Source: Ectobius pallidus (Eukaryota; Arthropoda; Insecta; Blattodea; Ectobiidae). From it: 64,000 nt of DNA. Where the stretch lies: assembly GCA_964059195.1 (NCBI GenBank), contig CAXKWD010000002.1, forward strand, positions 168,770,559 through 168,834,558, read 5' to 3'. The notes beneath the pieces were generated by a model. The model was not told the origin of the DNA. It searched no databases and saw only the letters and a list, made by a program, of their open reading frames with translations. Below, piece by piece: positions 56,467-64,000 of this stretch. The position numbers and the translations under genes were made by a program. Within the stretch, counting starts at the first letter, position 1. Every line of letters begins with the position of its first letter.

Positions 56467-57656
56467 TGTGCGCCAATATTTTATTTTTAAAATAGTTTTA
56501 TATTACTTGGCGCACGAATTTATTAATATAAATTTTGGGGAGAAGAAGTCATTATGTAGGAGGCTTTGTCTTCTACTTGTTGCTTTGATAAACACATTAT
56601 AGTCGGCCCTGTAATAACACATTGTTAAGACGCTGTGTTGCGTCTGATGTTTTGATTTTATACAGGATGTCACGTACTGACATATTGTCGTGGCTTCTGT
56701 TGCGTTTTGTATCTATTGTTACTGTAGTATGGGGAGACTTTGGTTCTCCCGCGATTGTGGAGTGTTTTACTTATTGTTTAGAGTTCTGACGTAACAAATA
56801 GGCTTGTTTGGTATAAATCAGCGAGGCCAATGGTGCCTCGTTCTCACTCTCTTGTCATCCTTCTTCGGCTCTACTTGGATCCTCCGTCTGAGGGTTCGTC
56901 TTCTTCGTTCGGGCAATGGACATCGACCTGGGTCTTCTTGGTTCTCTAGGATGTGGCTTCATTCTCAATTAGGATTATTTTTAGAGGTATGTACTTATCT
57001 TTGATTTATTATCTCGGGAATTATGAAATGCATTAATATTGAATTTAGCCCTTCAGGCAGTCATGTATATGCGCTAGGCGGTGATCTTTAAAGTGGATGC
57101 CTGTTCGACTCTGTGCTTATAGTGGCCTTAATTTATGTTCTTTTCACTATCCTTGAACCGTGTGTCCATGTCCGTTGTCCGAGGAGAGTGAGCCTTCTTC
57201 AACCACGACTCCGTGGATGGAGAAGCCGTTTTGCTTCTTTCAAAAATGTAAGTCACTAAAATTTATTATGTAAATTTTCATGTGGAGTTCGTCTGTGTAC
57301 CCTCTTTTTCAGGACCTGATTGTATTTTAATTTATGTTCTTCTCAAAGGGTTATTATTTATTTTGAATTAAATTACATGTATGTATGCTAGGCCATCAGC
57401 CGTTCTGTAAAATAAACCCTTTTTCTTTTCTATATCGCTTCCTTATGTTTTCTAACTTTTAGAAAACATATTATATGCGAAAGGCATCGAAACTTGTTTC
57501 GAGGCCTTTCGTTAAATATGTTGCCTCTTTCTCCGGTCTTTCTTTCAGTCACTTAACTTAGATCCTCTGGGACTGGACCTGGCGTCAGGTAGCAGAGAAA
57601 TTATGTCCAGGTAATTATTAATGTTTGACTTTGTGACTAGCCGGAGGGGTGGCGCA
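56467..57656 (+). repeat. 3' LTR
   Basis: Same length and features as the 5' LTR; two substitutions noted near the 3' end. Confidence 0.85.
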
Positions 57657-57703
57657 ACGTGATATGACCTATATGCAGTTAAAACATGCAAAATAAGCTA
57701 AGT

Positions 57704-57790
57704 ACAGTAGTAGTAGTAGTTGTGGTCGTGGTCGTGGTCATGGTCATGGTCGTGTTCGTTGTCATGGTCGTGATGGTGGTGGTAGCAGGC
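57704..57790. repeat. GT-rich trinucleotide-like array
   Basis: (AGT)n grades into (GGTCGT/GGTCAT)n; in one frame it reads as a Val-rich peptide. It is simple sequence, not a gene. Confidence 0.8.
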
Positions 57791-57814
57791 TTATATGTAG
57801 AATACTTTACTTTC

Positions 57815-57895
57815 TTCAACAAGCCTGAATTGAAGGGGTTGGGGGAAGATAGTGCTAATCCACCAAACCTGGTTCTGAGATATATTTTTTAAATT
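57815..57895 (+). pseudogene. Penelope-like tail fragment, plus orientation
   Basis: Reads LKGLGEDSANPPNLVLRYIF. The first part recurs inverted at 59309-59340, on the other side of the hAT-like element. It marks one side of an inverted Penelope-like arrangement. Confidence 0.5.
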
Positions 57896-58063
57896 TGCTC
57901 AAATCTGTAAATTTTGTTTTTATCTCTTCTTTCTTTTCTTTATGTCACTGACAAGACTTATTTTCAGAATTAGTCTCTGCTCAGAAATACTGAAATAAAT
58001 AGTGACTACGAAAAAATATAGAAAGTGCAATAATCTCAACTTTTATAAAATGTGGGTTAGCAC

Positions 58064-59308
58064 CAGTGCCGCAGCCAGAATTTTAATCTGAGGGGTGCTA
58101 AATCTGATAAAATACATGCTAATAAAAATTAAAAAATAATTTATTATAAGCTGGATTAAAATTATTTTTTTAATTTTCTTTACAACTTATTCTTTTATGC
58201 AATGAAGTTGTTATCCTATTGTGAACATTGTTAACATTATTATTATCATCATCATGAAATCATACGTCGTCATCATCATGATGAAATTGTATTTCATAAT
58301 CACAAATTTCCACCTCACCTATTGTTTATAAAAAGTTTTATATTCTGTTTTTAACATATCACAATGCAAAGCACTTCATTTAACTTTTGAAATTCACAGT
58401 TATCATACCAGTAGGTCTAATCACAACTGAATCTGCTTGCCGATAGTATTAGCTTTTGTCTGTTTTTAAAGTGATCGTGTGAAGTGCTGAAGCAAATGAA
58501 GTTAGAAAGTGTAATCACACAATCAGCTAAATGAATGACTGCTATTAAAGAAGATTTTATCATATTCTGCTATTATGAATCATGCAGCAAACTTTGTATA
58601 GCAGGATCTGGACTCCATTTGGCAAATATAAGAGACGCTGAAAATTAACGCATTTAACCCTTTCACTGCTAACGACGGAACTGTGACGGCCGCGAATTGG
58701 GTGCTAAAAACGAGACGATTCCACAAGGCATGGAATTTTTTAACACAGTTTTAACGAAAGGATAGTGTCCTGCCATCTATTGGGGTTAGATAGAACTTAA
58801 TTTCATTGCTTTCCCTGCTCTGTGGTGCTATCTGTAGATCAAAATATGAGGCCTTGCACAATTTTGCCGCTAAGTTAGTGCTACGAATAAAACAATTGCT
58901 CGTAGAATAGAATTCTTTAACAAGGTTTCAACGAAAGGATAATGTCCTGCCATCTCTTGGGGTTAGATAGAAATTATTTTCATTGCTTTCCTTGCCCTGT
59001 GGTGCTATCTGTAGATGAACATATGAGGCCTTGCACAATGTTGTGATGTCTGAAGAAGCCATTGAACTCACGAGTCATATGACAAGCCGGGAATCCCGTC
59101 AAGGCCATGGTATGTTCAATTTCAACACAGTCATTCCTTTCACGAGCAAGGAAAAACATTTCTAACGTGATGACGAAGTTCTGGCGTATTTTAAAACTGC
59201 CTTCTTATTTTTCGGATTTAGCGCCGAGTGACAGTGAAAATATCTCAGCACTGAAAGGGTTAAAATTGATTACTTTAGCCCCCTCTCCCCCATGTGGCTG
59301 CACTACTG
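58064..59308. mobile_element. hAT-like MITE, 1.25 kb, perfect 8-bp target duplication
   Basis: GTTAGCAC flanks both sides (58056-58063 and 59309-59316). The ends CAGTGCCGCAGCCA and (reversed) CAGTAGTGCAGCCA continue into G-rich, then GCTAAAT/GCTAAAG sequence. It hosts the piggyBac-like MITE at 58658-59259. Confidence 0.85.
58658..59259. mobile_element. piggyBac-like MITE, 602 bp, nested
   Basis: TTAA flanks both sides (58654-58657 and 59260-59263). The ends CCCTTTCACTGCT and (reversed) CCCTTTCAGTGCT are inverted; CCC-starting ends at TTAA are piggyBac-type. Inside, a unit of about 170 bp (AACGAAAGGATAGTGTCCTG through TATGAGGCCTTGCACAATTT) is tandemly duplicated at about 58728-58870 and 58899-59053. 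Confidence 0.85.
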
Positions 59309-59700
59309 GTTAGCACTATCTTCCCCCAACCCCTTCAATTTAAAAAATAATGGAAAGTTTGTGTTGCCCTCTGGTGGAAGTGTGCCACATTTGACGATGA
59401 GATCTTCATCCGATGGGATGTCAAAGTTCATAAGGTATCCTTTATGTTTGTGGATGAATATCCTTTCCCATACTGAGAGTTCCTTGTGACCTTCGACACA
59501 TTTAATCAGTTTTGGATCCCGATCGATGTCATGTCCTTCATTCCAAAAATGGGCCATTACTGCAGATTCCCATCAGATGAAGATCTCATCGCCAAATGCG
59601 GCACACTTCCACCAGAGGGCAACACAAACACCCAGCCGGCAGTTGGTGTTAACCTGATGACCATGAATGACAAGGGTCTTCGAAACTAGTTCAGGTATTT
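59309..59700. pseudogene. Penelope-like tail, inverted arrangement
   Basis: The minus strand (59557-59303) reads HFWNEGHDIDRDPKLIKCVE, then SVWERIFIHKHKGYLMNFDI and PSDEDLI. On the plus strand 59565-59625 repeats the end of this tail (FPSDEDLIAKCGTLPPEGNT), so the two are head to head. The short plus-strand arm continues into a 3' sequence with a hammerhead-like core. Confidence 0.7.
59651..59692 (+). ncRNA. Hammerhead-like motif, Penelope-like tail
   Basis: CTGATGA (exact core, 59654-59660), a GACC/GGTC stem with a long loop, then CTTCGAAACTAGTTC. ACTAGT is self-complementary as a minimal stem III. Stem II pairing is imperfect (AAG probably lost before ACC). Confidence 0.45.
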
Positions 59701-59756
59701 ATAAGATAAGTGAAGTATAGTGCTAAACCCAACTCAGTATTATAGAATTATAATAT

Positions 59757-59893
59757 GCCTCGTGATTCAAATTGAGGAGCTTAGCGGCTCCGGTCATGAA
59801 AACCACCATTAACGGCCGTGGGTGACGGCATGCTGACCACATGCCCCCCAATCCTGCCATCTGCCTATAGGTAGATGACGCAGTGGTCTTGAA
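59757..59893 (+). mobile_element. SINE body fragment
   Basis: Reverse complement of part of the SINE at 62540-62840 (GGCATGCTGACCACATGCCC and CTATAGGTAGATGACGCAG), without the tRNA head. Confidence 0.7.
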
Positions 59894-60329
59894 ATGAGGA
59901 AGAACGACATACCACAATCTAACTATTCCCTCAGAAAACGCGAGATATAGCTTTTTATGGCTCATAGAGGATGTCGAATGTTGCATTCCATTGCTTCTAC
60001 ACACCATTCCTGGGAGGGGTTCAAATAAGAAGAAAAAGAAATTCCGGTTACATAAGATTATAATGTCTTGACAGAAAATTTTATTTTTCACTCTCATATT
60101 ACCATACAACCGTTTCAGGGCTGAAATAAAAAAGAAATTCAATATTACTTTCATACTTTCCTTCCCAAAAACCTGGGACATAATATACCGTACTGTGTGC
60201 GTAGGGCTGAAAATGTTCCATCCCATTTTGTCTTCTTTTAGATGCTTAAGGGCTTCTGATAAACATCCCTATTTCTCAACTAATACAAAGCCTACAGCTA
60301 TGAATAACGTATCAGTGGATACGACTTCT
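59894..60329. other. Intronic DNA, unassigned
   Basis: A 167-codon minus-strand frame (60226-59723) runs through this stretch and the SINE fragment. It has no domain and a Phe/Lys-rich low-complexity part, so I do not call it a gene. Confidence 0.45.
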
Positions 60330-60440
60330 GATATAGCATGCTCATTAGCAAACCCTTAAGCTGTCCCTGCAATACGACTGCTTATTCTACATCAAAATGT
60401 GAAGTGAGAAAATGATATTTTCCATGTCGAGCATAGAGAA
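60330..60440 (+). repeat. TIR-A repeat fragment
   Basis: TTCTACATCA(A/G)AATGTGAAGTGAGAAAA and neighbours match 4330-4400 of the long TIR-A copy. The LINE end at 60440 interrupts it. Confidence 0.6.
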
Positions 60441-60858
60441 AGTTATTTGACTGCATCACATTGTGCTTTATTTTCGTGGATTTCATTCTTGAAGAATTAT
60501 TTTCACAAATGTATTACATCAGAATTTGTTAAAGCCCAGTATTATATAGTTCCCGAAGTACCCTCCCCTTTATGCAACTGCCCAGAAAAATCGCCACAAA
60601 CAGCTATACATCTATTGACAGAGTGTACATTGTTCTCACAAGATCGGCCAGCAGTTCTAACAAGGCAAAATCTACCCCAGGTACTGAAGACTCACATCAA
60701 CACGGTTCAAGTCACAAACTACATCAGCAATATCTTCCGCACCCTTCAAGAATAGACATTAAAGGTTCTCTTTTATATATGTAAATATGTAAATACCCTG
60801 TGATATGCCTTTGGCAAAACACAGGTTGTAAACATCTATAGTAAAAAAAAAAAAAAAA
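60440..60858 (+). mobile_element. 5'-truncated LINE 3' end with poly(A) tail
   Basis: A frame of about 100 codons includes SEFVKAQYYIVPEVPSPLCN and CPEKSPQTAIHLLTECTLF, the CxC...H...C knuckle at the C-terminus of I/R1/Jockey-type ORF2 proteins. It stops before a short 3' UTR (GATATGCCTTTGGCAAAACA) and A(17) at about 60842-60858. Confidence 0.75.
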
Positions 60859-61990
60859 AGCCCTATGTGAACACTGTAAACAATACACTGTTGTCATGAT
60901 AATTGAATTGCATTTCCTTTTTTCAGTATATTTTCTGAAATTATATAAATTTTCAAGGGAGGAGTGGCTTGTTTGAATTTTAATGTTGATCGTGTTACTT
61001 CTTGGGCTTAACTGGGTATGTGTGCCAAATTTTGTGCAAATTGGTCAAGAAATGTTGATTTGTATAGGGAACATAAATACCCCACATACATACATACACA
61101 CTTTCGATTTGGCTTGGTTGCAAGACTCACACTTTAAGGAAAACATGTGACAGCAGACCTCTCAAACTGTGCCTATGTCACACTTCTTTTGTCACACTTC
61201 TTTTGTCACACTTCTATTTTGTTATGTAAACATGTGACAGCAGAACTCTCAAGCTGTGCCTCATTTCAAATTTTCCACTTTTCCCGTGGACATTCCAAAA
61301 ATTTTCTTTCATACAAACCTTGTCCTGACAATTACGAACAAACAAAAAAAAAAAAAAGCCAAATCGGTCGAGCCGTTCTCAAGTGATGTGGCAACATACA
61401 CGTGGCAATTTATTTTTATTTATATAGATGAATACATAAGAAGAGTAATTTTTGTCCGACAGTATGAAAGACAACTCTAGATTAAAATATATATATGTTA
61501 TGAAAAGTTTTTATATGCAGTAATGTTTTAATTTGTAACGTAAGAAATTTTATTGGCATTTTTCTTCACTGTTTAGTTAAAATAATGATGTTATGTTAAT
61601 TATAAAGAAATGAATGATTATACATTGAAAGTTTAACTCATTAAACGCAGTAATGTAATAATTCATTTTAATGACAGTCTGAGGAGCTGATACTTCTAAT
61701 TAAGTAAAGCTTACCAATACTTTGGTTTAAGAGCTCAGCAAATTACTTTCCATGTCCCTTATGAACTCTTTATGATTTCTCATCGCAAAAGTGAATCATA
61801 GTTTAAAATTCTCTCACAAGTATACATGCAGAGGTTTGGCTATAACTGGGACCAAGAGAGACAGACAACACACAGACAATGTGGAAAAGATAAAATACCA
61901 AGAAGATCACTTTCTCTCAAACAGATGACACAACAATCTTTCAAGAAGGATAAAGAAGCAGAGTTCAAACCTTTACAACTTTATTTAAAC
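60859..61990. other. Repeat-rich intronic DNA
   Basis: TGTCACACTTCTTTT occurs about three times at 61177-61220. ACATGTGACAGCAGA(C/A)CTCTCAA occurs at about 61143 and 61229. CACGTGGCAATTTATTTTTA followed by TTTATATAGATGA near 61400-61432 resembles a common 3' end of arthropod retroposons. No gene recognised. Confidence 0.45.
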
Positions 61991-62062
61991 AGATGAATAT
62001 CTTTACACAGTAGGTACATATCCCAGTTACTATCACCCTGCATGTGTAAATGGAATGCTTAC

Positions 62063-62186
62063 CCAGTGAGCTGAGATGAGACCAGAGCAATGTTCCTTCA
62101 AAGTTTCAGCTCCAATTTCATCTGCTGTAGTATGAAATCTAATACAGTTACGGACATTCACAGAGGCCATAAGTGCTTTTTCACAC
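62063..62186 (-). CDS. ANKFY1: ANKFY1 (Rabankyrin-5)-like, internal exon: end of BTB region
   Basis: A 124-base exon lies between a TTTTTGTTGCAG acceptor and a GTAAGC donor. It starts with the last base of a split codon and continues CEKALMASVNVRNCIRFHTT and then LKEHCSGLISAHW, ending in phase 0. CxxxLxxSVxVRNCIRFxxTAxExGAxxL...C...I..HW is the helical end of the BTB region in ANKFY1. It joins in frame to the exon at 36727-36876 across an intron of about 25.2 kb. Earlier exons must lie beyond 64000. The flanking introns carry a SINE and Penelope-like DNA. Confidence 0.85.
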
Positions 62187-62539
62187 CTGCAACAAAAATA
62201 GAAAACAAAATAGAATTAATAATCATAAGGGCAAATTTTTCAAAAATCAAAATTTTTTAAAAAGTTTTTATGAAAAGGCCTCTTAATATTTCAGTTGTAA
62301 AACCCAAATTCTGGGCGGTTCGATAAAATTTTGATAAGTCCATGATTCAAAAAATGAAGTAAATACAATGGACCATTTATCCGCTGTGCTTGTCCACAGA
62401 TAGACGGACAGACGTCATTCCAAAAACACTTTTTTCGGTTTCTAGGCATCATGAAACATGCTTCCCCGGTGTTATCTCGATTTTGATTTTCTGTCACGAT
62501 CACAATTCTTTCTATATAAAAACTAAACTAAACTCCATG

Positions 62540-62840
62540 GCGCAACATCCCCAAAGGGACAAGGCCTACCACCTGACCGCTGCGTCATCTACCTATAGGC
62601 AGACAGCAGGATTGGGGGGGGGGGCATGTGGTCAGCATGCCGACACCTACAGCCGTTAATGATGGTTTCCATGACTGGAGCCGCTACTTCTCTATCAAGT
62701 AGCACTTCAATTGGAATCACGAGGCTGAGTGCACCCCTACCAGACCTCCCTATCTCAGAAAATCTGAGGAGGAACCAGGGATCGAACCCGGACCAACGGA
62801 TCCGTAGTCAGTGACGTTAACCACAAGACCACGCCGGCGG
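62540..62840 (-). mobile_element. tRNA-derived SINE
   Basis: On the minus strand box A (GGTCTTGTGGTTAACG, near 62830-62815) and box B GGTTCGATCCC (62788-62778) form the tRNA-like head. A body follows with GAAACCATCATTAACGGC and GCATGCTGACCACATGCCC. It lies about 350 bp upstream of the ANKFY1-like exon acceptor, in the same orientation as the gene. A second body copy is at 59757. Confidence 0.8.
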
Positions 62841-63119
62841 TCATACTTTCTCTAACTTTGCCATTTTCTTCAGCAAATTGAGTGTTTGTTGGTTACAAAC
62901 TTGTTCTGGGTGAATCATCAATACTTTTAAAGCAGAAAGAAGCAAAAGTTCTGCATCTAAAGCCATACTTGTGCTTGACAACACATTCTTCAGTGTGAAC
63001 ACTCACATGGGATCTCTGTGCAAAGAACACGTACATAGGATTAGTTCATAGCTTCTATGGCCGGTGTCATATATAAACTGATTGTACTGGCTATCCGAGT
63101 TGGGCCGCATTGTGTTTTT
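62841..63119. other. Short intronic stretch
   Basis: No feature recognised; lies between the SINE and the Penelope-like element. Confidence 0.45.
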
Positions 63120-64000
63120 AGCTCTAATGTTTCTGACATCCTATCATGTCCTTCTTCAGAAAAAGATTTACATTAAAAAGAAGTGCCTGTGAAGAATAAA
63201 CAGTCGCAGTTGTCATGACGTCAGTGGGGGTATTCTTTAAAGTTTTAATTGTTTCCCGCCTGATGTCACTGATCTTGTACCCATCTTCCCTGTTTATGTT
63301 ACGGGGATGTTTAATAATTTCTATGGCTTCTGTAACAAGTCTAGGGAATCTTCTGCTTTCATGTTTTAGTAGAGTTATATCATCGAAAAGTATTTTGTGG
63401 CCCATTTCGTCCGAATGAGATGCTATGGCAGAGTAGTCAGTGTTGTTTTGTTTCTGGTGTCTGATGTGTTCTTTTCTTCTGGCATCTAGAGTGTGTCCCA
63501 TTTGTCCTATGTATACTTTTCCACACATACATGGAATTGAGTAGACCTCTACTTTAAGTAAAATGTTGATTTCGTCTTTCTTTCTTCTTAAAAAGCTTTC
63601 CAATTTGTTAATGGGCGTAAAAATTGTTTCAATGTCATGTTTCTTTAAAATCTGGTCCGTGACTCCAGCGATGTAGGGAAGATAGGCCTTAGACTTGGGT
63701 GGCGGCTTTTTAGTAGGATCTGTTAGGCTATTTGGCTTCCAGATAGTCTGTTTTCCACTTTCTTGAAACATCTTCTTATTTCATGTGATGGATAACCGTT
63801 ACACCGAAAGGTATATGATAAAGACTTGAGTTCCTGTTGAAAGTTTTCACTGTCACAGATTTCAAGAGCCCTCGAGAGCAGGGTGTTTATAATCCCTCTC
63901 TTAACTGATGGAGGTTGGTGTGAAGACCAGTTTAGATATGTCTGTGTTTTTTTGTTTTCTATACACAGCATGGCTTAATGACTCATCTGATTTTCTTCTG
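63120..64000 (-). pseudogene. Penelope-like element: RT C-terminus and GIY-YIG endonuclease, frameshifted
   Basis: On the minus strand the end of the reverse transcriptase (TYLNWSSHQPPSVKRGIINT, LLSRALEICDSENFQQEL and GYPSHEIRRCFKKV) leads into a shifted frame at about 63740-63770. The shifted frame has KAYLPYIAGVTDQILKKHDI, then the GIY-YIG domain: VYSIPCMCGKVYIGQMGHTL, DARRKEH, ASHSDEMGHKI, TEAIEI, NINREDGYKIS. The order is diagnostic of endonuclease-bearing Penelope-like elements. The element continues beyond 64000. Stops further upstream (near 63975) and the shift make it defective. Confidence 0.85.
63121..63160 (-). ncRNA. Hammerhead-like motif at the Penelope-like 3' end
   Basis: Minus strand: CTGAAGA (exact core CTGANGA, 63159-63153), a GACAT/ATGTC stem, then AGAAACATTAG. 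It overlaps the last codons and stop of the GIY-YIG frame. Confidence 0.5.

Larger units (their letters stand above)
52524..57656 (+). mobile_element. Young LTR retrotransposon (Gypsy-type), non-autonomous or internally deleted, 5.1 kb
   Basis: Two 1190-bp LTRs (52524-53713 and 56467-57656) start TGTGCGCCAA and end GGGTGGCGCA. By eye they differ only at two sites near their 3' ends (GTAGCGGAG/GTAGCAGAG and ATGTGCAGG/ATGTCCAGG). A primer-binding-like TGGTAGCATTCGCGGTGGTT follows the 5' LTR after TATTTT; its first eight bases fit initiator tRNA-Met. A polypurine tract, GCATGGGGGAG, precedes the 3' LTR. The internal region is only 2753 bp, with a gag start but no recognisable protease, RT or integrase. 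The flanks (AACAC and ACGTG) do not form a target duplication. Confidence 0.85.
36877..62062 (-). other. ANKFY1: Giant intron of the ANKFY1-like gene
   Basis: The phase-0 intron of about 25.2 kb is bounded by GTAAGC (62062-62057) and TTTATAG (36877-36883) on the minus strand. It contains SINEs, at least four LINE fragments, BEL/Pao pieces, a complete LTR element, Tc1, pogo, hAT and piggyBac-like elements and Penelope-like tails. No further exon of the gene was recognised in it. Confidence 0.8.

Noticed and set aside
57686..57892. Val-rich 68-codon ORF
   Set aside because: Simple GT-rich repeat followed by a Penelope-like tail fragment.
59723..60226. 167-codon minus-strand ORF
   Set aside because: Crosses a SINE fragment and low-complexity DNA; no motif, no splice context.
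1..64000. CRISPR arrays, operons, bacterial ribosome-binding sites
   Set aside because: The window is eukaryotic (spliced exons, LINEs, SINEs); regular arrays present are microsatellites or transposon-internal repeats.

Overview
This window is eukaryotic, AT-rich, intron-bearing and crowded with mobile DNA. It looks like an insect or other arthropod with a large genome, cockroach- or termite-like in its mix of BEL/Pao, Penelope-like, hAT, pogo and R4/Dong-like elements. That placement is inference; no species marker is present.

Two host genes are supported. On the plus strand, exons at 6296-6472 and 10381-10670 encode a GPI-anchored-type Ly6/uPAR (three-finger) protein; the 5' signal-peptide exon is not identified. 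On the minus strand, exons at 62063-62186 and 36727-36876 are consecutive phase-matched exons of an ANKFY1 (Rabankyrin-5)-like gene, running from the end of its BTB region into the ankyrin region. The intron between them is about 25.2 kb and holds most of the window's transposons.

Layout: 1-6.3 kb is AT-rich DNA with a repeat family called TIR-A here and a hAT pseudogene. 6.3-11.8 kb is the Ly6 gene, whose last exon lies inside the loop of a 0.48-kb inverted repeat. 13.6-15.5 kb is a TA-flanked element with a nested hAT-like element. 16.4-21.7 kb is a decayed LINE interrupted by a Penelope-like hairpin (itself hit by a PIF/Harbinger-like element) and by a hAT-like MITE. 25-29.4 kb is a TIR-A copy next to a 5'-truncated LINE with an intact 927-aa endonuclease/RT ORF. 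30-36 kb holds MITEs and Penelope-like pieces. 36.7 kb is the host exon. 37.4-45.8 kb holds a SINE, an R4/Dong-like LINE and a three-layer nest (LINE, pogo/Tigger, hAT). 45.8-52.2 kb holds BEL/Pao pieces with a LINE inside, then a Tc1 element. 52.5-57.7 kb is a young LTR element. 57.8-61.5 kb is another nest. 62.1 kb is the second host exon, followed by a SINE and a Penelope-like RT/GIY-YIG fragment.

The most interesting observations are: (1) the LINE at 26.1-29.4 kb has ORF1 and ORF2 in one frame, separated only by TGA CTAG, the known strong stop-readthrough context, with no ATG ahead of the endonuclease catalytic Asn; (2) Penelope-like tails at five loci carry hammerhead-ribozyme-like cores, three times as head-to-head pairs; (3) several nested insertions have readable target-site duplications or empty sites that give the order of events.
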